From Achromobacter anxifer (GTDB taxonomy: Bacteria; Pseudomonadota; Gammaproteobacteria; Burkholderiales; Burkholderiaceae_B): a stretch of DNA of 64,000 nt. The stretch is taken from contig NZ_CAHLAR010000002.1 of the NCBI RefSeq assembly GCF_903652925.1, positions 434,001-498,000 of the forward strand, read 5' to 3'. The position numbers and the translations under genes were made by a program. Of this stretch, positions 37,241 through 46,112 are shown piece by piece (the stretch's first letter is position 1; the number at the start of each line of letters is the position of its first letter). The notes under the pieces were generated by a model. The model was not told the origin of the DNA and did no database searches. It saw nothing but the letters and a program-made list of their open reading frames with translations.

Positions 37241-38530
37241 TTAGACGAACATGTCCACTACCAGGTAGCCGTCCAGCAACAGGATGCCGACGGTGGCCGC
37301 TATCGCCGCCCAGGCCCAGGCGCCGCGCAGCACATACTTGCCCATCAGGCTCTTGCGGCAGGCCAGCAGCACCAGCGGCCCCAGGGCGAAGGGCAGGGCC
37401 AGGCTCAGGATCACCTGGCTCAGCACCAGCAGGCTGTCCGGGTCCTGCCCGCCGGTATAGGCCAGCAGGCCGGCCGCGGCGGCGCCCGCCACCAGCCGCG
37501 TCGCCAGCGCGCGGCGCCGGTCGGACCAGCCGCTGCGGACCTGGAAGCCTTGGGACAGGATGCGGCCGGCCAGCACGCCGGTGATGGTGGAGCTTTGCCC
37601 CGCGGCATACAGCGCCACCGCGAAGACGATGGCCGCGGCCACGCCCAGCGTCTGGCCGATCACCGCATGCGCGTCGTCCAGGCTGGACACGATGAGCCCC
37701 GAGCCCGACAGCGAGGCGGCGGCGACGATCATGATGGCGGCGTTGATCAGCATGGCCAGGCCCAGCGACACGATGGTGTCGTTGCGGGCCACGCGCATGG
37801 CGAGGTCGCGCGCGACCGGTGGCAGTTGCCGCGCGCGCTGGGCGAGCGAGCCGGAATGCAGGTACAGGTTGTGCGGCATCAGGGTCGCGCCCAGGATGCC
37901 CAGCGCGATCAGGAAGCCCTGCGGGTCGCGCAGGGCGCGGCCGGTTTGCGTGACGCCGTGAGCCACTTCGGCCCAGGCCGGGTTGGCCTTGAACAGCAGG
38001 AACACGAAGGACATCGCGACCACCGACAGCAGCAGGGCGATGAAGCGTTCATGCTTGTCGGCGTTGCCGCGGGTCAGCGCCAGCACGGCGAAGGTGCCGA
38101 CGCCGGTGACCGCGACGCCCGCGATCAAGGGCAGGCCGAAAAGCAGGCGCAGCGCGATCGCGCCGCCGATGAGCTCGGCCAGGGCGGTCGCCAGGATGGC
38201 GGCTTCGCCGGCCAGCCAGGCCGTCCTGGCCCAGCGCGGGGACAGGTGGCGGGCGGTCAGCGTGGCCAGGTCCTGTCCGGTGGCCAGCGCCAGGCGCGAC
38301 ACCAGGATCTGGAAGCCCAGCGCCAGCAGGGCCGAAATGACGACGACCAGCAGCAGGCCATAGCCGAAGCCGCTGCCGCCCGCGATGTCGGTGGCCCAGT
38401 TACCGGGATCGATATAGCCCACGGCCACCAGGATGCCGGGGCCGGCCATGCGGCGCAGTCCGGCCGACACCTGGACGTCTTGCGCCAGTGCGGTCCTGCC
38501 GCCGGAGATCGCGTAGATGAAATGGCCCAT
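37241..38530 (-). CDS. mntH: Nramp-family Mn2+/metal:H+ symporter MntH
   Basis: Inner-membrane divalent metal importer, 429 aa, with about eleven helices. Metal-site motifs are intact: DPGN at 41-44 and MPH at 218-220 (LMPHNLYLHS). AGGAG precedes the ATG, and a Fur-like palindrome lies directly upstream. Manganese import fits the oxidative-stress genes elsewhere in the window (sodB, osmC), although these are not in the same operon. Confidence 0.93.
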   Translation of the reverse strand: MGHFIYAISGGRTALAQDVQVSAGLRRMAGPGILVAVGYIDPGNWATDIAGGSGFGYGLLLVVVISALLALGFQILVSRLALATGQDLATLTARHLSPRWARTAWLAGEAAILATALAELIGGAIALRLLFGLPLIAGVAVTGVGTFAVLALTRGNADKHERFIALLLSVVAMSFVFLLFKANPAWAEVAHGVTQTGRALRDPQGFLIALGILGATLMPHNLYLHSGSLAQRARQLPPVARDLAMRVARNDTIVSLGLAMLINAAIMIVAAASLSGSGLIVSSLDDAHAVIGQTLGVAAAIVFAVALYAAGQSSTITGVLAGRILSQGFQVRSGWSDRRRALATRLVAGAAAAGLLAYTGGQDPDSLLVLSQVILSLALPFALGPLVLLACRKSLMGKYVLRGAWAWAAIAATVGILLLDGYLVVDMFV

Positions 38531-38539
38531 GTTGGCTCC

Positions 38540-38554
38540 TGAGAATGATTCTCA
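38540..38554 (-). promoter_or_regulatory. Fur-box-like operator of mntH
   Basis: TGAGAATGATTCTCA, a perfect 7-1-7 dyad matching the Fur consensus TGATAATNATTATCA at all but two symmetric positions, 9 bases upstream of the mntH start. Repression by iron-loaded Fur, or by an MntR/Mur-type regulator, is likely. Confidence 0.75.
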
Positions 38555-38660
38555 TCTTCCTCGGATCAGGCCGGACCGTCAAATTGATTTTGGGCAAACG
38601 GGGGATAGGCCGGCCCAATGGCTCCGTCCCCCAGGGACGGGCCGCGGGCCGGGGACGGGA

Positions 38661-39086
38661 TCAGGACTTCAGCTTGGCTTCCATGGTGATCTTGGCATTC
38701 AGCACCTTGGACACCGGGCAGCCTTTTTCAGCCTTGCGCGCGGCGTCCTCGAAAGCCTGGGCGCTGGCGCCGGGGATGACGGCTTCGACGCTCAGATGGA
38801 CGGCGGTGATGGCAAAGCCGCCTTCCACCTTGTCCAGCGTCACTTCGGCCTTGGTGTCCAGGCTCTGCGCGACCATGCCGGCTTCGGCGAGGATGTTGGA
38901 CAGGGCCATGGTGAAGCAGCCCGCATGCGCCGCGCCCAGCAGTTCCTCGGGATTGGTGCCGGGCGTGTCGCCGAAACGGGTGTTGAAGCCGTAAGCCTGT
39001 TCCTTGAGCGCGCCGCTTTGCGTGGAGATCGTGCCCTTGCCGGTCTTCAGGTCGCCGGACCAGTGGGCGGTTGCGGTTTTCTTCAT
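38661..39086 (-). CDS. osmC: OsmC-family thiol peroxidase
   Basis: Organic hydroperoxide reductase of 141 aa. The two redox cysteines are Cys57 (GAAHAGCFTMALSNIL) and Cys123 (KGCPVSKVL). Spacing and length match the OsmC branch rather than Ohr. The ATG at 39086 gives the conserved N-terminus MKKTATAHWSG. It is transcribed toward mntH and divergent from the next binding-protein gene, across a 271-base gap in which I find no gene. Confidence 0.92.
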   Translation of the reverse strand: MKKTATAHWSGDLKTGKGTISTQSGALKEQAYGFNTRFGDTPGTNPEELLGAAHAGCFTMALSNILAEAGMVAQSLDTKAEVTLDKVEGGFAITAVHLSVEAVIPGASAQAFEDAARKAEKGCPVSKVLNAKITMEAKLKS

Positions 39087-39357
39087 GCGTGACTCCTGTG
39101 GAAGGGCCGCGCCCGTCGCGAGCGCGGCCGGTATGAGAGGGGGCGCGCGCCGCCGGCGGGGGCGAGGCGCATTGCCTGGGTGGCATGATCGATGATACGG
39201 CGACCGGGCAGGGCCGGCGCGGAAAGCGTCTGCGCGCAACGGCAAGCCGATGTAACGGCAGCCAATGCGGTCCGTGTGTTTGACGCGCGTCGCCTGGCGC
39301 CATGCGCGCATCAGGCAAAATAGGGCATCTGTTCCAACCTTGCCGAGAACCGCTGTC

Positions 39358-40512
39358 ATGTCTCTCAATTTCGTCCGCTATGCGTGCGCCGTCGCGCTGG
39401 CCGTTCCCGCCCTGTCTGCCCAGGCTGAAGTCGTCATCGGCGTGGATGTGTCCACCACGGGTCCGGCCGCCGCCATCGGCATCCAGACCAACAACGCGAT
39501 CCGCCTGTGGCCCGCGACCCTGGGCGGCGAACCGGCGCGCTACGTGGTGCTGGACGACGGCACCGACGTCAGCCGCGCGGTGAAGAACATGCGCAAGCTG
39601 ACCTCGGAAGACAAGGTCGACGCGATCGTCGGCCCGAACACCACGGCCGCCGCGCTGGCGGGCCTGGACGTGCTGGCCGAGACCGGCACGCCCATGATCG
39701 CGTTGGCCGCGTCCAGCGTCATCGTTGAGCCGCTGTCGGATCCAAAGCGCGCCTGGGCCTTCAAGATGCCGCAGAACGATTCGCTGATGGCGACCGCGCT
39801 GGTGGCGGACATGAAGAAGAAAGGCCTGAAGAACGTGGCCTTCATCGGCTTCGCGGATTCCTACGGCGACAGCTGGTGGAAGGAATTCTCGGCCGCCGCC
39901 GGCACCGACCTGCACATCGTGGCGCAGGAGCGCTTCCAGCGCACCGACGCTTCGGTGGTCGGACAGGTGCTGAAAGTCATCGCCGCCAAGCCGGATGCCG
40001 TGCTGATCGCCGGCGCGGGCACGCCGTCCGCCTTGCCGCAGAAGACGCTGCTGGAGCGCGGCTACACCGGTGCCATCTACCAGACGCATGGCATCGGCAC
40101 GCTGGAATTCCTGCAGGTCGGCGGCGCGGACGTGGAAGGCACCTTGTTCCCCACCGGCCCCGGCGTGGTGGCGCGCGAGCTGCCCGATGACAATCCGGTC
40201 AAAAAGGTGGCCGTGGCCTTCGCCGACCAGTACGAAGGCCGCTATGGCGCCAACACGCTGACCCAGTTCGCGGGCGACGCCTACGGCGCCTGGATGCTGC
40301 TGGATTCGGCGGTGGCGCGGGCGCTCAAGACGGGCGCCAAGCCTGGCACGCCGGAATTCCGCAAGGCGCTGCGCGACGCGCTGGAGAACACGCGCGACCT
40401 GGTCGTGCCCAACGGCGTGCTCAATATTTCCAAGGAAAACCATCAGGGCTTCGACGAACGCGCCCGCGTCATGGGCATCGTCCGCAACGGCCGTTTTTCC
40501 TACGCGCAGTAG
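39358..40512 (+). CDS. Orphan periplasmic amino-acid-type binding protein
   Basis: Type-I (Peripla_BP_6) solute-binding protein, 384 aa, with a signal peptide cleaved after LSAQA. VVIGVDVSTTGPAAAIGIQ and IVGPNTTAAALAGLDVL resemble the LivJ fold. The ligand is unknown; relatives bind branched-chain amino acids or aromatic acids. No permease or ATPase gene is adjacent, so it may feed the liv system at 26-30 kb or another transporter. It ends in the terminator at 40573-40598. Confidence 0.85.
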   Translation: MSLNFVRYACAVALAVPALSAQAEVVIGVDVSTTGPAAAIGIQTNNAIRLWPATLGGEPARYVVLDDGTDVSRAVKNMRKLTSEDKVDAIVGPNTTAAALAGLDVLAETGTPMIALAASSVIVEPLSDPKRAWAFKMPQNDSLMATALVADMKKKGLKNVAFIGFADSYGDSWWKEFSAAAGTDLHIVAQERFQRTDASVVGQVLKVIAAKPDAVLIAGAGTPSALPQKTLLERGYTGAIYQTHGIGTLEFLQVGGADVEGTLFPTGPGVVARELPDDNPVKKVAVAFADQYEGRYGANTLTQFAGDAYGAWMLLDSAVARALKTGAKPGTPEFRKALRDALENTRDLVVPNGVLNISKENHQGFDERARVMGIVRNGRFSYAQ

Positions 40513-40572
40513 GGGAGACATGGCTGTCTACCATTCGTAACGTGTTCTGACGCGCCGCGGGGGCAGTCCAGG

Positions 40573-40598
40573 AAAGCAGGCTCAGGCCTGCTTTTTTT
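40573..40598 (+). terminator. Intrinsic terminator of the orphan binding protein gene
   Basis: 9-bp perfect stem AAAGCAGGC / GCCTGCTTT, loop TCAG, followed by a T-run of seven. Confidence 0.9.
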
Positions 40599-40605
40599 CG
40601 AACAT

Positions 40606-40641
40606 ATCATTCGTATAGAAATCATTTAATAGCGTATCATT
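40606..40641 (+). promoter_or_regulatory. Three direct repeats ATCATT at exact 15-base spacing upstream of ehuB
   Basis: ATCATT begins at 40606, 40621 and 40636 inside an AT-rich 90-base leader that ends at the AGGAG site of ehuB. Regular spacing of 1.5 helical turns suggests a regulator-binding array or part of the promoter. Confidence 0.5.
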
Positions 40642-40686
40642 TTTGGTGAAGACATATACCTCGAAATAAATATAGGAGAAACTGCC

Positions 40687-41595
40687 ATGAACCTGATCCG
40701 AACCAGACGTTTGCTCGCCGCCCTGAGCCTGGGCATGCTGGCGGCATGTTCCGATTCGGGGTCAGACAAGCCTGCGCCCGCAGCGAGCGCGCCGGCCGGC
40801 GGATCCACCCTGGAAGCCGCCAAGACCGCCGGCAAGATCCGCATCGGCTATGCCAACGAGGCGCCGTTCGCCTACATGGACAGCAAGGAAGCCAAGGTCA
40901 CGGGCGAGTCCGTGGAGATCGCCCGGGTGGTGCTCAAGCGCATGGGCATCAATGAAGTGGAGGGCGTCCTGACCGAGTTCGGCTCCCTCATTCCCGGCCT
41001 GCAGGCCAAGCGTTTCGACATCATCGCGGCGGGCATGTACGTCACGCCCGAACGTTGCCAGCAGGTGGCGTTTTCCGACCCGACCTACGGCGTCGGCCAG
41101 TCGTTCCTGGTCAAGCAGGGCAATCCCAAGAACCTGCACAGCTACGAAGACGTAGTGAAGAATCCCGATGCCAAGCTGGGCGTGGTGGTGGGCGCGATCG
41201 AGGCGGAATACGCCTCCAAGTCCAAGGTGCCTGCCGTCCAGGTGGTGGTGTTCCCGGACGCGGTCAGCGCGCTGTCCGGCGTGCAGGCGGGACGCGCCGA
41301 CGCCTATGCGGCCACGGCCCTCACGGTCAATGACCTGATGGGCAAGACCAGCGCCGCCAGCGGCCTGGAAAAGGCCGAGCCGTTCAAGGACCCCGTCATC
41401 GACGGCAAGGACGTGCGCGGCTACGGCGCGTATGCCTTCCGCACCGACGACAAGGCCTTCGCCGATGCCTTCAACGCCGAACTGGCCAAGTTCATCGGCA
41501 CCGAAGAACATCAGAAGCTGGTGGCGCCTTTTGGCTTCACGCCGCAGGAATTGCCCAAGGGAGTCACGGCCGCCAAGCTGTGCGCCGGCCAGTAA
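40687..41595 (+). CDS. ehuB: Ectoine/hydroxyectoine binding lipoprotein EhuB
   Basis: Type-II binding protein of 302 aa, resembling EhuB throughout: GKIRIGYANEAPFAYMD, VEGVLTEFGSLIPGLQAKRFD, IIAAGMYVTPERC, GVQAGRADAYAATALTV and LVAPFGFTPQELP. A lipobox (LAAC, Cys21) indicates membrane tethering, where the Sinorhizobium protein is periplasmic. The start is set by TAGGAGAA. It heads ehuBCDA. Ectoine is a compatible solute and carbon source, but no eut catabolic genes are near, so a related polar amino acid cannot be ruled out. Confidence 0.85.
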   Translation: MNLIRTRRLLAALSLGMLAACSDSGSDKPAPAASAPAGGSTLEAAKTAGKIRIGYANEAPFAYMDSKEAKVTGESVEIARVVLKRMGINEVEGVLTEFGSLIPGLQAKRFDIIAAGMYVTPERCQQVAFSDPTYGVGQSFLVKQGNPKNLHSYEDVVKNPDAKLGVVVGAIEAEYASKSKVPAVQVVVFPDAVSALSGVQAGRADAYAATALTVNDLMGKTSAASGLEKAEPFKDPVIDGKDVRGYGAYAFRTDDKAFADAFNAELAKFIGTEEHQKLVAPFGFTPQELPKGVTAAKLCAGQ

Positions 41596-41605
41596 GGGGG
41601 CGCGC

Positions 41606-42259
41606 ATGCGGCTGATATCCGAGCATTTCGCCGAACTGGCGCCGCCGTTGCTGCAGGGGCTGGCCGTCACCCTGGAAATCATGGCCGGCGCCGTGGTGCT
41701 GGCGGTGCCGCTGGCGCTGGCCGCGGGCATCGGGCGCCTGTCGTCGTTGCGGCCGTTGCGCTGGATCGCGGCGGTCTACGTCGAAGTGTTCCGCGGCACC
41801 TCGGCCCTGGTGCAGCTCTTCTGGTTCTACTTCGTGCTGCCGCTGTTCGGCGTGCAGCTGCCCGCCATGCTGGTGGGCATCGTGGTGCTGGCCCTGAACG
41901 CCGGCGCCTATGGCGCCGAGGTGGTGCGCGGCGCGATCCGCGCGGTGCCGCCGGGCCAGCGCGAGGCCGGCATCGCGCTGAACCTGACGCGCGGGCAGAT
42001 CATGCGGCGCATCGTGGTGCCGCAGGCCGTGCCGGCCATGCTGCCGCCGGCGGGCAACCTGCTGATCGAACTGTTGAAGAACACGGCGCTGGTGTCCCTC
42101 ATCACGATCACCGACCTGACCTTCCGCGGCCAGTTGCTGCGTAGCGAGACCCTGCGCACCACCGAAATCTTCACGTTGATGCTGCTGATGTATTTCGCGG
42201 TGGCGCTGCTGATCACGGGCGGCATGCGTCTGCTGGAACGCAAGGTGCGCGTGCGATGA
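41606..42259 (+). CDS. ehuC: Ectoine-type ABC permease EhuC
   Basis: Polar amino-acid-type permease of 217 aa with about five helices and the family's cytoplasmic EAA-like loop (GQREAGIALNLTRGQIMRRI). It starts 10 bases after ehuB and overlaps ehuD by ATGA. The two permeases EhuC and EhuD should form a heterodimer. Confidence 0.87.
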   Translation: MRLISEHFAELAPPLLQGLAVTLEIMAGAVVLAVPLALAAGIGRLSSLRPLRWIAAVYVEVFRGTSALVQLFWFYFVLPLFGVQLPAMLVGIVVLALNAGAYGAEVVRGAIRAVPPGQREAGIALNLTRGQIMRRIVVPQAVPAMLPPAGNLLIELLKNTALVSLITITDLTFRGQLLRSETLRTTEIFTLMLLMYFAVALLITGGMRLLERKVRVR

Positions 42260-42927
42260 AGCCGGTATTCGATTGGTCCTTCGCCCTGGAAATCCTGCCG
42301 ACGCTGGGCTCCGCGCTGATCATCACGGTCCAGGCCACGCTGCTGGGCATGCTGGTGGCCGTGACGCTGGGCCTGGCGCTGGCGCTGCTGCGGCGTTCGC
42401 GGCTGCGCATCGTGTCGCTGCCCACCGCCTTCGTGATCGAGTTCGTGCGCAGCACGCCCTTGCTGGTGCAGATGTACTTCCTGTTCTACGTCCTGCCCCT
42501 GACCGGCCTGCGCATGTCGCCGCTGGCGACCGGCATCGCCGCTCTGGGCCTGCACTACGCGACCTATTGCGCCGAGGTCTACCGCGCCGGCATCGAATCC
42601 GTGCCGCGCGGCCAGTGGGAAGCCGCCACCGCGTTGAACATGTCGCGCTGGCGCACGGCGGTGGGCGTGGTGCTGCCGCAGGCCATACCGCCGGTGGTGC
42701 CGGCGCTGGGCAATTACCTGGTGGCCATGTTCAAGGACACGCCGCTGCTGTCCGCGATCACCGTGGTGGAACTGTTGCAGCAGAGCAAGATGATCGGGTC
42801 CGCCACGTTCCGCTACACCGAGCCCCTGACCCTGGTGGGCGTGCTGTTCCTGGCGCTGAGCCTGGTGGCGGCCTGGGGCGTGCGCGGCCTGGAGGCCCGC
42901 CTGCAACGATATGGAGGAAAGCGATGA
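42256..42927 (+). CDS. ehuD: Ectoine-type ABC permease EhuD
   Basis: Second permease of 223 aa with about five helices and the loop GQWEAATALNMSRWRTAVGV. FVIEFVRSTPLLVQMYFLFYV is typical of HisMQ-type permeases. It overlaps both ehuC and ehuA by ATGA, showing a fully coupled operon. Confidence 0.87.
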   Translation: MKPVFDWSFALEILPTLGSALIITVQATLLGMLVAVTLGLALALLRRSRLRIVSLPTAFVIEFVRSTPLLVQMYFLFYVLPLTGLRMSPLATGIAALGLHYATYCAEVYRAGIESVPRGQWEAATALNMSRWRTAVGVVLPQAIPPVVPALGNYLVAMFKDTPLLSAITVVELLQQSKMIGSATFRYTEPLTLVGVLFLALSLVAAWGVRGLEARLQRYGGKR

Positions 42928-43694
42928 GCGCCAGCGTAAGCATCAAGAACCTGCGCAAGCAGTACGGAGACCTGGAGGTGCTGCGCGGCATCAACCTGGA
43001 AATTCCCTCGGGCCAGACGGTGGCCGTGATCGGTCCCTCGGGTTCGGGCAAGTCCACGCTGCTGCGCGTGCTGATGACGCTGGACCGGCCCACCAGCGGC
43101 GATATCGAGATCGACGGCGTGCCGATGTGGACCGACGCCCAGGGCCGTCCCGTCGGGTCCAATTCGGAACATCTGCGCAAGGTGCGCGGCAAGATCGGCA
43201 TGGTGTTCCAGCACTTCAATCTGTTCCCGCACATGACGGCGCTGGCCAATGCGATGGAAGCGCCGTTGCACGTGCTGGACATGTCGCGCAGCCAGGCGCG
43301 CGAACGCGCCGTGGAGTACCTGGAAATGGTCGGCCTGGGCGACAAGCTGGACGTCTATCCGGCGCAGTTGTCGGGCGGGCAGAAGCAGCGCGTGGGCATC
43401 GCCCGCGCCCTGGCGATGTGTCCCGACATCATGCTGTTCGACGAGGTGACCTCGGCGCTCGACCCGGAACTGGTGGGCGGCATCCTGCAGATCCTGCGCG
43501 ATCTGTCTGCCCGGCGCAGCATGACCATGATCATCGTGACCCACCAGATGAAGTTCGCCGAGCGCAGCTCCGACCGGACCCTGTTCTTCGACCAGGGCAA
43601 TATCGTCGAGGACGCCGAATCGTCGGTGCTGTTCAGCCAGCCCAAGGAGGCGCGCACGCGCCAGTTCCTGGATTCGGTGATCGAGGGACAGTAG
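42924..43694 (+). CDS. ehuA: Ectoine-type ABC ATPase EhuA
   Basis: ATPase of 256 aa: Walker A GPSGSGKST (37-45), signature LSGGQKQR, Walker B IMLFDEVTSALDPE, switch His in VTHQMKFA. GGAGGAAAGC precedes the ATG. The stop is followed by a small hairpin (CGTGCC/GGCACG) without a T-run, then 107 bases to the flavoprotein gene. Confidence 0.9.
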   Translation: MSASVSIKNLRKQYGDLEVLRGINLEIPSGQTVAVIGPSGSGKSTLLRVLMTLDRPTSGDIEIDGVPMWTDAQGRPVGSNSEHLRKVRGKIGMVFQHFNLFPHMTALANAMEAPLHVLDMSRSQARERAVEYLEMVGLGDKLDVYPAQLSGGQKQRVGIARALAMCPDIMLFDEVTSALDPELVGGILQILRDLSARRSMTMIIVTHQMKFAERSSDRTLFFDQGNIVEDAESSVLFSQPKEARTRQFLDSVIEGQ

Positions 43695-43801
43695 CGTGCC
43701 GTTTGCGGGCACGGCTTGACCCCGTCCGGCGCAGCGGTATTCAGGTCGCCAGGCGGGACTGGGCGCTATGCTTGGGCATCCCACGCCCCGGAGGCCACAG
43801 C

Positions 43802-44914
43802 ATGTCCCTGCTTTTCAGTCCCACGTCCATCGGCAAGCTCGAACTGGCCAACCGCATCGTCATCGCGCCCATGTGCGAGTACTCGGCCGAAGACGGCCTG
43901 GCCACCGACTGGCACATGATCCACCTGGGCCACCTGGCCCTGTCCGGCGCGGCGTTGCTGTTCGTGGAAGCCACCGCCGTGGAGCCCGACGGGCGCATCA
44001 CGCCCGGAGACCTGGGCCTGTGGTCCGACGAAACCGAGGCGGCCATCGGCCGCGTCGTGGCAGCCATCCGCCGCTATGCGCCGATCAAGCTGGGCATCCA
44101 GCTTGGCCACGCCGGCCGCAAGGCTTCCAGCGAAGCGCCCTGGAACGGCGGCCAGCTGGTGCCGCCCGAGGCCGGCGGCTGGCAGGGTTGGGCGCCCTCG
44201 GCCGTGCCGCACAATGCCTCGGAGCCCGCGCCGCACGCGCTGGACGCCGCCGGCCTGGCGCGCATCCGCGATGCCTTCGTGGCCAGCGCCAAGCGCGCCG
44301 TGCGCCTGGGATTCGACGCGATCGAATTGCACGCCGCGCACGGCTATCTGCTGCATCAGTTCCTGTCGCCCCTATCCAACCAGCGCGACGACGCCTACGG
44401 CGGTTCGCTGGAAAACCGCATGCGCTTTCCGCTGGAAGTCTTCCAGGCGCTGCGCGAAGCCACGCCTGCGTCGGTGGCGCTGGGCGTGCGCGTGTCGGCG
44501 ACGGACTGGGTGGAGGGCGGCTGGGACCTGGAACAGACGCTGGTCCTGGCGCAGGCGCTGAAGGAGCGTGGCTGCGAGTTCATCGACGTCTCCAGCGGCG
44601 GCGTTTCGTCGCAGCAGAAGATCCCGGTGGGGCCGAATTACCAGGTGCCCTTCGCCGATGAGATCAAGCGCAAGGTGGGCATGCCCACCATCACGGTGGG
44701 CCTGATCACTGAGGCGCAGCAGGCCGAAGACATCCTGCAGAACGGCCAGGCCGACATGGTCGCGCTGGCGCGCGGCATGCTGTACGACCCGCGCTGGCCC
44801 TGGCACGCCGCGGCGCAGCTGGGCGGCCAGGTTAGCGCGCCGCGCCAGTACTGGCGTTCTCAGCCCAGGGATCAGAAGGCGCTGTTCGGCGATACGCGCT
44901 TCGGGCAACGGTAG
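43802..44914 (+). CDS. Old Yellow Enzyme, XenA/YqjM class
   Basis: NAD(P)H:flavin oxidoreductase of 370 aa with an FMN-binding TIM barrel. The class-III (thermophilic-like) signature cysteine is Cys24 in PMCEYSA. HAGRKAS (FMN/active site), HAAHGYLLHQFLSPLSNQR and DAYGGSLENR are present. Such enzymes reduce activated C=C bonds, nitro compounds or quinones. It may share a transcript with ehuBCDA, but an independent promoter is equally possible. It is convergent with the maleylacetate reductase gene. Confidence 0.9.
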   Translation: MSLLFSPTSIGKLELANRIVIAPMCEYSAEDGLATDWHMIHLGHLALSGAALLFVEATAVEPDGRITPGDLGLWSDETEAAIGRVVAAIRRYAPIKLGIQLGHAGRKASSEAPWNGGQLVPPEAGGWQGWAPSAVPHNASEPAPHALDAAGLARIRDAFVASAKRAVRLGFDAIELHAAHGYLLHQFLSPLSNQRDDAYGGSLENRMRFPLEVFQALREATPASVALGVRVSATDWVEGGWDLEQTLVLAQALKERGCEFIDVSSGGVSSQQKIPVGPNYQVPFADEIKRKVGMPTITVGLITEAQQAEDILQNGQADMVALARGMLYDPRWPWHAAAQLGGQVSAPRQYWRSQPRDQKALFGDTRFGQR

Positions 44915-44991
44915 GATGGGCGAAGCGCGGCGCGAGCGCCGTAAGAACAGCGGCGCCTATCGCGCGTAACCCGCCACGCAAGCGCCGTTTC

Positions 44992-46089
44992 CTACCGAGG
45001 ACGAATGGTCGCACCAGATGGGTGCGGCCGTTTCCCTTCATAGGCGTCTTGCAGCAGCGCCCGCAACGCCACGCGTTCCAGCGGACGCGGATTGGGGTAG
45101 GGCGTTTGCAAAGCGATGTCGCAGGCGCGGTCCAGGTCTTCCTCATGCATGCCGATGTCGCGCAGCGCGGTGGGGGCGCCTAGCGTATGCGCCAGGTCGA
45201 ACACACCGGCGGCGGCATCGGGTGCGCCCAGCGCCGCCGCGATGCGCGCCATGGCTTGCGGCGCGGCCGCGGCGTTGTAGGCCAGGGCCTGCGGCAACAC
45301 CACGGTGTGGACTTCGGCGTGCGGCAGGTTGAAGCTGCCGCCCAGCGTATGGCAGAGCTTGTGGTGCAAGGCCATGCCCACGCTGCCCAGCACCGTGCCG
45401 CACAGCCAGGCGCCATAGAGCGCGTCGCCGCGCGCTTGCAGCAGGTCTTCGCCGCCGGCTCCGGCGTGGATGGCGGGCAGCGCCTGCGCCAGCGCGCGTA
45501 TGCCTTCCTGCGCCATCAGGTCCATGATGGGATTGCCTTCGACCGAATACAGGCCCTCGGCCGCATGGGCGATGGCGTTGATGCCGCTGGTCACGCTCAT
45601 GGTCACGGGCAGCGACAGGCTCAGTTCCGGGTCATACACCACGCTGCGCGGCAGCACCCGGTCGTCCTTGCCGGTCTTTTTCAGGCCGGCCTCGGTGATG
45701 CCGTAGATCGGCGTCATTTCGGAGCCCGCATAGGTGGTGGGCACGGCGATGACCGGCAGTCCCGAGTCCAGCGCGATGGCCTTGCCCAGGCCGATGGTGG
45801 AGCCGCCGCCCACGGCCACGGCGCAATCGGCGCCCAGCTCGCGCGCCGTCTGCTGCGCCTGGCGCGCGATCTCGATCGGCACGTGCATTACGGCCTGGTC
45901 GAAAATCCCGGCTACGCGCTCGGCGCCCAGCAGGGCAGAGACGCGCTCCGCCTGGGCCCGCTGCGGCGGGGTGCAGAGCACGAGCGCGCGCCGTAGCCCC
46001 AGGGCGTCGAGTTCGGCCGCCAGGCCGGCCAGGCTGCCGGGCCCGAAGACCACGCGCTGGGCGCGGCTGGCATAGATGAACGATTTCAT
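44992..46089 (-). CDS. Maleylacetate reductase (iron-containing ADH family)
   Basis: Group III alcohol dehydrogenase-like enzyme, 365 aa, reducing maleylacetate to 3-oxoadipate. N-terminal FIYASRAQRVVFGPGS, nucleotide-binding AVGGGSTIGLGKAIAL and VPTTYAGSEMTPIYG are characteristic of this branch; metal-ligand histidines lie in HAAEGLY and HHKLCHTLGG. Two starts are possible: ATG 46089 (family-like N-terminus, GGGAG site) or ATG 46116, which overlaps the preceding bug stop as ATGA and adds nine residues. The chemistry links to the thiolase at 4.3 kb, but no ring-cleavage dioxygenase is in the window. Confidence 0.88.
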   Translation of the reverse strand: MKSFIYASRAQRVVFGPGSLAGLAAELDALGLRRALVLCTPPQRAQAERVSALLGAERVAGIFDQAVMHVPIEIARQAQQTARELGADCAVAVGGGSTIGLGKAIALDSGLPVIAVPTTYAGSEMTPIYGITEAGLKKTGKDDRVLPRSVVYDPELSLSLPVTMSVTSGINAIAHAAEGLYSVEGNPIMDLMAQEGIRALAQALPAIHAGAGGEDLLQARGDALYGAWLCGTVLGSVGMALHHKLCHTLGGSFNLPHAEVHTVVLPQALAYNAAAAPQAMARIAAALGAPDAAAGVFDLAHTLGAPTALRDIGMHEEDLDRACDIALQTPYPNPRPLERVALRALLQDAYEGKRPHPSGATIRPR

Positions 46090-46112
46090 GGCGTCTGAAG
46101 ACTCCCTTTCCG

